Of a stretch of 64,000 bases of DNA, positions 55,059 to 62,609 are shown piece after piece. The DNA lies in NCBI RefSeq assembly GCF_947492965.1, contig NZ_CANLOZ010000006.1:310001-374000 (forward strand), given 5' to 3'. The notes under the pieces were generated by a model. It saw only the letters and a program-made list of their open reading frames with translations, made no database searches and was not told where the DNA came from. Each line of letters begins with the position of its first letter. Position 1 is the stretch's first letter. Origin of the DNA: an uncultured Aquimarina sp. (lineage in GTDB: Bacteria > Bacteroidota > Bacteroidia > Flavobacteriales > Flavobacteriaceae). A program made the translations under genes and the position numbers.

Positions 55059-55940
55059 ATGAGAAATTTACTTATCATATTATTATGTTTTCAAGTAGGA
55101 ATTTCTTTTTCTCAGGAAGAAGATAGAGCAGAGATTATCGCTGAAGCGGATAGATATGTTGCAAATGGAAATGAAGTATTACAAAAAGATGGTAATTTTC
55201 CAAAGGCTGAAGGAGAATATAGAAAGGCAATTTCTAAGAACCCTGTAGATCCAGTTGCCAAATATAATTTGGCTAATGCTTACTATAATACCGAAAAATA
55301 TGATGAAGCAAATAATCGTTATGTAGAGGCTGCAAAAACTGCAACTACCAAAGAAGAGAAACATAAGGCGTTTCATAACCAGGGAAATACCTTTATGGAG
55401 CAAAAGAAATACAAGGAAGCTGTGGAAGCTTATAAAAATGCATTGAGAAACAATCCTAAAGATGATGAAACTCGATATAACCTTGCATTAGCAAAGAAGA
55501 TGTTAGAAAAGCAGCAGAACGAGGATAAAGGAGGAGACGGAGATAAGGATAATAAAGATCAGAATAAAGACGAGAATAAGGACCAGGAAAACAAGGATAA
55601 AAAAGACGGAGAGAATAAAGAGGATAAGAAAGAAGGAGGTGATGAGAAAGATCAAAAAGGTGATGAAGGAGAAGATAAAAAAGATGAGAAAGGAAAGGAT
55701 CAAGAAGATAAGCAGGATGATCCAAATGAAGAGGGAAAAGAGAAGAAAAAAGATAATAAAGAAGGCGAAGGAAAACCTGAAGAAAAGAAGCAACAACCTC
55801 AGCAAGTACAAGGACAATTATCTCCTCAGCAGGTAAAAAGCCTTTTGGAGGCGATGAATAATGAAGAAAGAAAAGTGCAGGATAAGATAAATGCCAAAAA
55901 GGCGAAAGGAGCAAAAACAAAAACAGAAAAAGATTGGTAA
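55059..55940 (+). CDS. batC: BatC-type TPR protein with charged tail
   Basis: 293 residues. The signal peptide LLIILLCFQVGISFSQ is followed by two to three TPRs (about 30-150; YNLANAYYNTEKYDEANNRY, AVEAYKNALRNNPKDDETRY). Residues 150-250 are a low-complexity tract of Lys, Asp, Glu and Gly, and a short Gln-rich end (KKQQPQQVQG) leads to a helical tail. BatC is a periplasmic or surface partner of BatB. The tract is long for the family but lysine-rich tails are usual. Confidence 0.85.
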   Translation: MRNLLIILLCFQVGISFSQEEDRAEIIAEADRYVANGNEVLQKDGNFPKAEGEYRKAISKNPVDPVAKYNLANAYYNTEKYDEANNRYVEAAKTATTKEEKHKAFHNQGNTFMEQKKYKEAVEAYKNALRNNPKDDETRYNLALAKKMLEKQQNEDKGGDGDKDNKDQNKDENKDQENKDKKDGENKEDKKEGGDEKDQKGDEGEDKKDEKGKDQEDKQDDPNEEGKEKKKDNKEGEGKPEEKKQQPQQVQGQLSPQQVKSLLEAMNNEERKVQDKINAKKAKGAKTKTEKDW

Positions 55941-55944
55941 ACTG

Positions 55945-57711
55945 ATGAATATAAGATTAATTTTTGTAGCATTATTTTTAGCAGTTTCCCAGCTAGGTAT
56001 GGCTCAGGTGAAGTTTGAGGCCAAAGTGAGCAAGAAAAAGTTGGGTATAAATGAAAGATTGCGCGTAGATTTCGAAATGAATCAGGATGGAGATAATTTT
56101 ACTCAGCCTAGTTTCAAGGGGTTTACCGTTGTAGGAGGACCAAATCAGTCTATCAGTAACTCTTGGATTAATGGGAAGAGATCGTATGCAAAGACATTTA
56201 GCTATTTTTTATCACCCACCAAAAGAGGAAACTTTACCATAGGACAAGCAACCATAGAAATAGATGGTCAAATTTATAAAACGCTACCTGTAAAGGTTCA
56301 GGTAACTGCAGCCGTAGAAAAACCAAAAGACGGTAATAATGCGGATTACGTAGCAAGTGAAAATTTACATCTGGTTGCTGAGGTTTCTAAGACAAATCCA
56401 TACCTAAATGAAGCGATTACTGTAGTGTATAAGCTTTATGTGAGTCCAAGAATTCAAATAAGTAATTTAAGAGAAATTGATAATCCAAAGTATAGTGATT
56501 TTTGGAGTCAGGCGATAAAAATAGGTCAATTAAGGGTCGAACGAGGAGAATATAAAGGTGAGCCCTATAATTTTGTAGTATGCGGAAAAACGGTTTTGTA
56601 CCCGCAAAAAACAGGAAAACTAGAGATAGAACCTCTTACCTTATCAATTGCTGTTGATGTTCCTACGAACCGAAGAGATATTTTTGGAGGTAAATTATAC
56701 TCTACGGTTAACAAAACAGTAGCTGCAGGAACTAGAACTATTAATGTAAAGCCACTTCCGATAGAAGGAAAACCAGATGATTTTTCTGGAGCAGTTGGTT
56801 CGTTTGATTTTAAGATAACACCTAATAGAACAGAATTAGATGCAACTGAATCTTTGGAAACCAAAATTCAGGTGTCCGGTAATGGGAATCTTAAATTATT
56901 CGATTTACCAAAGTTAAGTGTACCTAATGGTTTAGAACAATATGAACCAGAGCATAATGAAAGAGTAAGAACGAATATTACGGGAATGTCCGGTAGTATA
57001 TCAGATTCGTATACATTAGTTCCACAGTTCAAAGGAACCTATCCAATTCCACCTGTTTCTTTTTCATATTTTGATTTAAAAACAGAAACCTATAAGCGAA
57101 TTACTTCTCCAGAGATCGTAATTAATGTAAAAAATGGTCCTGATAGTGGAAGTATTGTAACCAACTCTGAAGCTTCAGGAACTACCAAAAAACTGGTAAC
57201 ACAAACAGGTAGCCAATTTAGATTTTTAAAGTTGGACGCTGATCTGGAACCAATCCAAAAAGAGTACTTCTTTAAGTCTACTGGATTTTGGGTAATGCTA
57301 ACAGCACCTTTACTAGCAATTCCATTGTTTATGTTCTTTGGTAAAAAGAGAGAAGAAAGATTGAGTGATGTTAGTGGAAACAGAGTTCGAAAAGCTGATA
57401 AATTGGCAAGAAAATATCTTTCTGAAGCGAAAAAGAACCTAGGAAATCAAAAGGATTTTTATATCGCAATGGAACGAGCGTTGCATAACTATCTAAAAGC
57501 AAAGCTGAATATACAAACTAGCGAGATGAGTAAAGATCGTATCCAACGATTATTAAAAGAAAGAGATGTAGAGGACGCTACCTCAATAGAGTTTATTGCT
57601 TTATTAGAGAGTTGTGAGTTTGCAAGATATACACCATCTTCTACTTCAGCAATGCAACAGGATTATGATAAAGCATCTAGAGTGATTGCGGCAATTGATA
57701 AACAATTATAA
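55945..57711 (+). CDS. batD: BatD-type protein
   Basis: 588 residues from ATG at 55945, which gives a proper signal peptide (LIFVALFLAVSQLGMAQ). An ATG 54 bp upstream, within batC, adds only charged residues and is rejected. The mature part holds repeated beta-sandwich domains (SYFLSPTKRGNFTIGQATIE; SGSISDSYTLVPQFKGTYP), then one membrane helix (FWVMLTAPLLAIPLFMFF, about 455-475) and a cytoplasmic helical end. This is the BatD domain order. It overlaps nothing and is 13 bp before batE. Confidence 0.88.
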   Translation: MNIRLIFVALFLAVSQLGMAQVKFEAKVSKKKLGINERLRVDFEMNQDGDNFTQPSFKGFTVVGGPNQSISNSWINGKRSYAKTFSYFLSPTKRGNFTIGQATIEIDGQIYKTLPVKVQVTAAVEKPKDGNNADYVASENLHLVAEVSKTNPYLNEAITVVYKLYVSPRIQISNLREIDNPKYSDFWSQAIKIGQLRVERGEYKGEPYNFVVCGKTVLYPQKTGKLEIEPLTLSIAVDVPTNRRDIFGGKLYSTVNKTVAAGTRTINVKPLPIEGKPDDFSGAVGSFDFKITPNRTELDATESLETKIQVSGNGNLKLFDLPKLSVPNGLEQYEPEHNERVRTNITGMSGSISDSYTLVPQFKGTYPIPPVSFSYFDLKTETYKRITSPEIVINVKNGPDSGSIVTNSEASGTTKKLVTQTGSQFRFLKLDADLEPIQKEYFFKSTGFWVMLTAPLLAIPLFMFFGKKREERLSDVSGNRVRKADKLARKYLSEAKKNLGNQKDFYIAMERALHNYLKAKLNIQTSEMSKDRIQRLLKERDVEDATSIEFIALLESCEFARYTPSSTSAMQQDYDKASRVIAAIDKQL

Positions 57712-57724
57712 AATATTGAGAGTA

Positions 57725-58474
57725 GTGAAGAATTTAATTATAATAGTTGTTTTTCTAGTGAGTGTTTTGGGCTTAGCGCAAAACGATCAATTATTTGAAA
57801 AGGGAAATTCCTTTTATAATCAAGAAAAATATCAGGAGGCTATAGACGCTTATTCTGCCATTTTAGAAAGTGGCCAGGAATCAGCTTCACTATATTACAA
57901 TCTAGCGAATGCTAATTATAAACTGAGTAATATAGGGCAAAGCATTTACTATTACGAGAAAGCATTAGAGTTGAAACCTAATGATGAAGACATAAAGAAT
58001 AACTTGGCTTTTGCCAATAATGCTACCATAGATGCAATCGATGTAATTCCAGAAGGAGTTATTTCGAGAACTATAAACGGTTTTACTAATATGTTTAGTT
58101 TTGATTCTTGGGCGTGGATTGCAGTTCTTTGTGTAATCATTTTTGTAGTATTGTTTTTATTGTATTACACAGCACGTATATCTTCCAAAAAAAGACTTTT
58201 CTTCTTAGGTTCGTGGGTGTCATTACTCATAGCAGTTTTTGCTGTGGTTTTTGCTTTTAAGCAGTATGGCTACATCACGAATAACCAATATGCCATTATT
58301 TTCGCACAAGAAAGCACAGTAAAAAGCGAACCCAACTTAAGAAGTGAAGAGGTTTTTGAACTTCATGAGGGAACCAAAGTAAAAGTTACCGAAACAGTAA
58401 ATGATTGGAAGAAAATCAAACTTGCTGATGGTAAAATAGGATGGATTCCAGCTACAGATTTAAAAGAGCTTTAA
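57725..58474 (+). CDS. batE: BatE-type TPR/SH3 protein
   Basis: 249 residues from GTG at 57725, which places a signal peptide (LIIIVVFLVSVLGLAQ) at the N-terminus; an upstream TTG inside batD is unlikely. TPRs (about 20-100; GNSFYNQEKYQEAIDAYSAI) are followed by two membrane helices and an SH3-like domain (TVKSEPNLRSEEVFELHEG; WKKIKLADGKIGWIPATDL). This is the BatE order. It closes the operon; no clear terminator follows. Confidence 0.87.
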   Translation: MKNLIIIVVFLVSVLGLAQNDQLFEKGNSFYNQEKYQEAIDAYSAILESGQESASLYYNLANANYKLSNIGQSIYYYEKALELKPNDEDIKNNLAFANNATIDAIDVIPEGVISRTINGFTNMFSFDSWAWIAVLCVIIFVVLFLLYYTARISSKKRLFFLGSWVSLLIAVFAVVFAFKQYGYITNNQYAIIFAQESTVKSEPNLRSEEVFELHEGTKVKVTETVNDWKKIKLADGKIGWIPATDLKEL

Positions 58475-58542
58475 TATTTCTTTTTACATTATTTACTTTT
58501 CACCACTCTTGGGATGGATGAGAAAATATGCGATCTATCTAT

Positions 58543-58561
58543 TTTACAGCTATATTGTAAA
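58543..58561. promoter_or_regulatory. Inverted repeat upstream of the LytTR regulator
   Basis: TTTACA (58543-58548) and TGTAAA (58556-58561) flank GCTATAT, 27 bp before the start codon of the regulator gene. It could be an operator or part of the promoter. The arms are short. Confidence 0.3.
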
Positions 58562-58588
58562 TATTTTCACGAATAGTTTAATTGCTAA

Positions 58589-59341
58589 ATGAACAAACTA
58601 AATACTTCTATTAAGCTTCATCTTCTCATTGGGGTTTTTATTAGCTTTTGGATTTTTGTGTTTACGTATTATATAAAACCTTTTGATACAGGAATTTCAT
58701 ATTTCGATTGGGATAAGATAAGTATAGGGTTTAGTTCAATTTCCTTTATTTGCTATGCAATACTTGCCATATTGCAGAAAGTAGTTTATGATAAAATAAG
58801 AAAGTGGAATATTACCTTAGAAATAAGTGCAATCCTCTTTTTTCATATACTTAATTTAATAGTTAGTTATAACCTTTACAAAAGCCCTCTTTTTAGAGGA
58901 ATCTATGAGTTTTGGGATTTTGCTAGTTTGGTTTTTCAATTTTCGCTCATTTTTACACCAATCTTAGTACTGGCAAGAATCTATATCGTTAGACTAGTTG
59001 CGGAAAAGCCAAAGATAGATGACCAGGAAATTGTGTTAACCATCAAAGGAGAAAATAGATTAGATGTGTTACAAGTAAACAAATCCGATTTAGTCTGTAT
59101 AACAAATGCTCAAAATTACGTAGAGATTTTTTTTATTGAGGAAGGGAATCTAGGATCTAAATTAATACGTTCTTCTCTTAAGAGTATGAAAGAAGAATTA
59201 AACTTTTTAATTCAGGTACATCGTTCACACCTGATAAATCCATCACATTTTAGATCTTGGAAAAATTCGAATACTATTAGACTTACTCATATGGATGTTC
59301 CTGTCTCAAAAACTTTTGATAAGGATCTATTACCACATTAA
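58589..59341 (+). CDS. Membrane-anchored LytTR DNA-binding regulator
   Basis: 250 residues. Residues 1-140 hold four membrane helices (LHLLIGVFISFWIFVFTYY; ISIGFSSISFICYAILAI; and two more) instead of a receiver domain. The C-terminal LytTR domain (about 150-250) has VCITNAQNYVEIFF and FLIQVHRSHLINPSHF, the family signature. It is a one-component regulator, tied to the membrane. A 21-bp-period direct repeat follows the gene, in front of the esterase gene. Confidence 0.87.
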   Translation: MNKLNTSIKLHLLIGVFISFWIFVFTYYIKPFDTGISYFDWDKISIGFSSISFICYAILAILQKVVYDKIRKWNITLEISAILFFHILNLIVSYNLYKSPLFRGIYEFWDFASLVFQFSLIFTPILVLARIYIVRLVAEKPKIDDQEIVLTIKGENRLDVLQVNKSDLVCITNAQNYVEIFFIEEGNLGSKLIRSSLKSMKEELNFLIQVHRSHLINPSHFRSWKNSNTIRLTHMDVPVSKTFDKDLLPH

Positions 59342-59342
59342 T

Positions 59343-59382
59343 TTTTATACCTAAATCCCATTGTTTTGTACCTAACCCTTAT
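59343..59382 (+). promoter_or_regulatory. Direct repeat with 21-bp period, candidate LytTR site
   Basis: TTTTATACCTAAATCCCAT (59343-59361) and TTTTGTACCTAACCCTTAT (59364-59382) share TACCTAA at an exact 21-bp period, two helical turns. LytTR proteins typically bind paired direct repeats with this spacing. The repeat begins right after the regulator stop and ends 143 bp before the esterase ATG. The core is not the classic LytTR consensus, so the link rests on spacing and position. Confidence 0.45.
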
Positions 59383-59525
59383 TTTCAGGGTATTGAATGG
59401 AGATTTTCAGAATACTTTTAGCTTTTCAAAAATCAAGAGAATACAGGAAATAGGAATACCAGTTATGATATCCGTTTTTTGACAATGTATTTGTATACTT
59501 TCAACTTTAAAGAATAAATTTAAAC

Positions 59526-60773
59526 ATGTTTCAATCACGCACTTATTTAGAAAACTGGAAATTAATACTAATTACGTCATTATTTTTTATTGGTGTACAT
59601 GCAAGTGGGCAGGAAAACAAGACCGCAAAGGGAGAAATAGTCATCGGAAAAGTAGATAGTTTATATTCTAAGGTATTACAAGAACATCGAGAGTTTTGGG
59701 TACATACTCCAGAAAAATATGATCCCTCGAAACGATATCCAGTAATTTATGTATTGGATGCTATTGGACATTTTCAAGCTGTTACGGGTATGTTGACGCG
59801 TTTGGATAAATGGCAAATGCCTAAATCTATTGTTGTCGGGATTAAAAACAAAGATGCAATTAGAGATTATACACCTACTAATGTAAAATCTTCGAGAAAA
59901 CACAATACTGAAACCTCTGGTGGTGCAAAGAATTTTGCAAAGTTTTTAGATGAAGAATTACATTGTCTTATAACAGAGACTTATAGGACTGAGAGTAATG
60001 CTACGATTGTTGGGCATTCTACAGCAGGTTTATTTGTGATATATTCTTACCTACATAATGACAGTGTTTTCAATAATTTCATTGCTGTAGATCCAAGTCT
60101 TTGGTGGGATGATGAAGATTTGGTAAAACAATCAAGAAAACTCATCGATAAGAGAAATTATAAAGGCAAATCCTTATATGTGGCTGTTGCTAATAGTATT
60201 GGAGAACGCATGGATACAGTAAAAGTAAGAAGAGATAGAAGTGAAATAACGGAGCAGATTCGAGCAAACTTAAAGTTTCATGACGTTCTTGCAAAACGTA
60301 AAAAAGAGCTGGATTTTAAGTGGGAATATTTTAAGAATGAAGACCATGGAAGTATTGTAATCCCAGGACAGTATAATGGATTTAGAGCTGTTTTCTCATG
60401 GTTTCCGTTTAAAGAAATGTGGAGATTTAATACACCACAAGGGTATTCTGCAAAGGAACTAACAGAACCTTTCTATAAGCATTATAAAAAGTTGAGTTTT
60501 CATATGGGAAGAGAAATGAAACCAGACTGGCAACTCGTCAATGATATTGCTTCTTTTATGTTAGAGGGTCATGATTTTCCTGAGAAAGCTTTAGCGTATT
60601 TAAAAATGAATGTAGATTTCCATCCAGACAATTCCAATAGTTATGTAGCACTTGGTGATTTTTATGTAAAGGAAGATGAAAATGAGAAAGCTATTAAAAG
60701 CTATAAAAAAGCAATTGAGATAGATGGAAATGAAGAGGCTAAGAGAAAGTTAAAAAAAATAGAGAGAAATTGA
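59526..60773 (+). CDS. Esterase (Fes/EstD-type alpha/beta hydrolase) with TPR tail
   Basis: 415 residues with signal peptide LILITSLFFIGVHASGQ. The alpha/beta-hydrolase nucleophile is in IVGHSTAGLF (Ser165); the histidine is in NEDHGSIVIPG, and RYPVIYVLDAIGHFQAV is the usual start of the family. The C-terminal 90 residues carry TPRs (YVALGDFYVKEDENEKAIKS). The family hydrolyses ferric-siderophore esters or acyl thioesters. It probably acts in the periplasm or on the surface. Likely regulated by the LytTR protein upstream. Confidence 0.85.
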   Translation: MFQSRTYLENWKLILITSLFFIGVHASGQENKTAKGEIVIGKVDSLYSKVLQEHREFWVHTPEKYDPSKRYPVIYVLDAIGHFQAVTGMLTRLDKWQMPKSIVVGIKNKDAIRDYTPTNVKSSRKHNTETSGGAKNFAKFLDEELHCLITETYRTESNATIVGHSTAGLFVIYSYLHNDSVFNNFIAVDPSLWWDDEDLVKQSRKLIDKRNYKGKSLYVAVANSIGERMDTVKVRRDRSEITEQIRANLKFHDVLAKRKKELDFKWEYFKNEDHGSIVIPGQYNGFRAVFSWFPFKEMWRFNTPQGYSAKELTEPFYKHYKKLSFHMGREMKPDWQLVNDIASFMLEGHDFPEKALAYLKMNVDFHPDNSNSYVALGDFYVKEDENEKAIKSYKKAIEIDGNEEAKRKLKKIERN

Positions 60774-60779
60774 TGATAC

Positions 60780-61985
60780 TTATTTTCGGAATCGTTGAAT
60801 TTTACCTTTGGTAGCACTTCGCCATGCCCATTCTAAAGGACCAAAGTAGAATTTTTGTAACCAGAATTTGCTGATTAAGGATTGTATGATGATAAGAGCT
60901 ACAGCTATGATGACCAGGTATACGGTTTGTAACTTACCGATAAGACCTAATCCCCATCCAAAAAGTAAAAAAGTACCGATTATGGATTGTAACACATAAT
61001 TGGTAAGTGCCATTCGCCCGTATGACTCAAAAAAAGTAAAAAATCGATTCCATTTTTTGTTTGGGTAGAGTAAAAGAAAACTACAAAGAATAATAGCAGT
61101 TAATGCAATATTCGACCAATCAAAGATGTTTATGCCAATGACGTGTAGCCAACTTTTGAAATCTACGGGTTGCGGAGAAATGGCAAATATACCTGCTGTA
61201 AGCGCAAGAGCAATAAAGAAAAATATGGAGGCTCGTTTCAGCCATTTTCTAAGTGAGGGTCTTTTCTCTGTTATAGTCTGAAATAGTGCAATTTTACCCA
61301 ACCATAACCCTATGAGGAAATAACCAAATGTCATATAAAATCTTGCAAATAAACTGATCTGAAAATCCATTTTTTGAAGCATTCCTTGCGTACCGTTAGT
61401 TATAAAAACCTCGGTAATACTTCCTTCTTTCAATGTAGCGATATATGCCAAATTAGTTGGACTGTTCCCATCCATAATAGAAGGAAATCCGAAGGCGCTT
61501 TCGTTTCCTAAGATGGCAAAAGCAATAAATCTTGGAATACTGATTAAAAACAATCCAGATACCAGTAGAATCCATTTATTGGATACGCGATAAAATGGAA
61601 TTAAAAAAGGAGCTAATAAAGCATATATCGTTAGAATATCACCTTTGTAAAATAATTGATGGATATAGCCTATGATCAGCAATAAAAAAGCTCTCCATAA
61701 AAAGCGTAACCCAAAATTTTCATTGCGCTGTGATGCGGAGTTCATCTGGATAAAGAAGCTAAGCCCAAAAAGGATCGAAAACAACGCAAAGAATTTACCA
61801 ACAATAAAAAAACCTATAATTCCTCCTAAAACTTGATCAAAAACAGAGTTAGTTACTTCCATAAGGCTTTCTGAAGGAGCCGAAGCTATATATTGCTCAT
61901 TCATATGAACTAAGCAGACACCAGCCAATGCAAAACCTCGTAAAGCATCGATTACTATTATTCTATTTGAAGTCTTATTTTCCAA
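60780..61985 (-). CDS. DUF418 domain membrane protein
   Basis: 401 residues, TTG start at 61985. The start RIIVIDALRGFALAGVCLVHM, the middle LFGLSFFIQM, and the C-terminal DUF418 domain (RMALTNYVLQSIIGTFLLFG and FGPLEWAWRSATKG) are all typical. About ten membrane helices. The family is of unknown function; it may resemble acyltransferases of the membrane-bound type. It converges on the esterase gene with a 6-bp gap. Confidence 0.85.
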   Translation of the reverse strand: MENKTSNRIIVIDALRGFALAGVCLVHMNEQYIASAPSESLMEVTNSVFDQVLGGIIGFFIVGKFFALFSILFGLSFFIQMNSASQRNENFGLRFLWRAFLLLIIGYIHQLFYKGDILTIYALLAPFLIPFYRVSNKWILLVSGLFLISIPRFIAFAILGNESAFGFPSIMDGNSPTNLAYIATLKEGSITEVFITNGTQGMLQKMDFQISLFARFYMTFGYFLIGLWLGKIALFQTITEKRPSLRKWLKRASIFFFIALALTAGIFAISPQPVDFKSWLHVIGINIFDWSNIALTAIILCSFLLLYPNKKWNRFFTFFESYGRMALTNYVLQSIIGTFLLFGWGLGLIGKLQTVYLVIIAVALIIIQSLISKFWLQKFYFGPLEWAWRSATKGKIQRFRK

Positions 61986-62167
61986 TAGGAATAAAGTTAG
62001 CCTATTGTTACTTTTTATACAATGTAGAAAAAGTTAAAATGTATTAATTATCAAGGATTTATTGGTGAGAATTTGTGCTCTAAAGGTAAATTGTTAATTA
62101 ATTTTACAATGGATTTAACAGATTTTGAAAGTAATACTATTATTTTTATAATCCATAAAAATTATTT

Positions 62168-62500
62168 ATGCCATTCATAAAAATAAAAATTGCTAAATTT
62201 TTGATTATTTCAGGTTTTCTTTTGAATACCTGTAATTATGTTGGCAATTTGTTTGACTTTTATGGAGGAGATAGCGCTGCTATCAGCTATGCAATTGATG
62301 ATACCGAAGAAAAATCTGAATCCAATGAGAAAGACGGATCTGAGAAAGAAGATCTGAAAGAAAAAGATAAGATTTCTCAGTATGCAGATAGTAAGCATAC
62401 AGGTATATCCTATTATAGTATAAAATACTACCCAGATCTGATATATGAAAATTTATCAGTATATCTAGAATATACAACTCCACCACCGGAATTGGGGTAA
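62168..62500 (+). CDS. Small Asp/Glu/Lys-rich protein before the SulP gene
   Basis: 110 residues. A hydrophobic segment (AKFLIISGFLLNTCNYVG) near the start is followed by a charged middle (EEKSESNEKDGSEKEDLKEK) and an aromatic end (TGISYYSIKYYPDLIYENL) with PPPEL at the C-terminus. The cysteine after LLNT could be a lipid site (LNTC), though not a perfect lipobox. Similar small proteins are common in Bacteroidota. Function unknown. It may be co-transcribed with the SulP gene 109 bp downstream. Confidence 0.55.
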   Translation: MPFIKIKIAKFLIISGFLLNTCNYVGNLFDFYGGDSAAISYAIDDTEEKSESNEKDGSEKEDLKEKDKISQYADSKHTGISYYSIKYYPDLIYENLSVYLEYTTPPPELG

Positions 62501-62576
62501 TGTAAACCACACACTTAGGTCGAATAAAACGTATTATTTGACTGAGAAAATCAATTTTTCAATTTTTTAAAAAAAT

Positions 62577-62599
62577 GTAACGATTGTTAACTTCGTTAC
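62577..62599. promoter_or_regulatory. Palindrome just upstream of the SulP start
   Basis: GTAACGA (62577-62583) and TCGTTAC (62593-62599) are exact inverted repeats with a 9-bp spacer, ending 10 bp before the SulP ATG. It could be an operator or a leader hairpin that affects translation. Confidence 0.4.
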
Positions 62600-62609
62600 T
62601 TATTATGTT

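Noticed and set aside
55456..55920. Long leucine-rich open frame opposite batC
   Set aside because: It comes from the purine-rich low-complexity tract of batC read on the other strand, which gives Leu/Phe/Tyr-rich nonsense.
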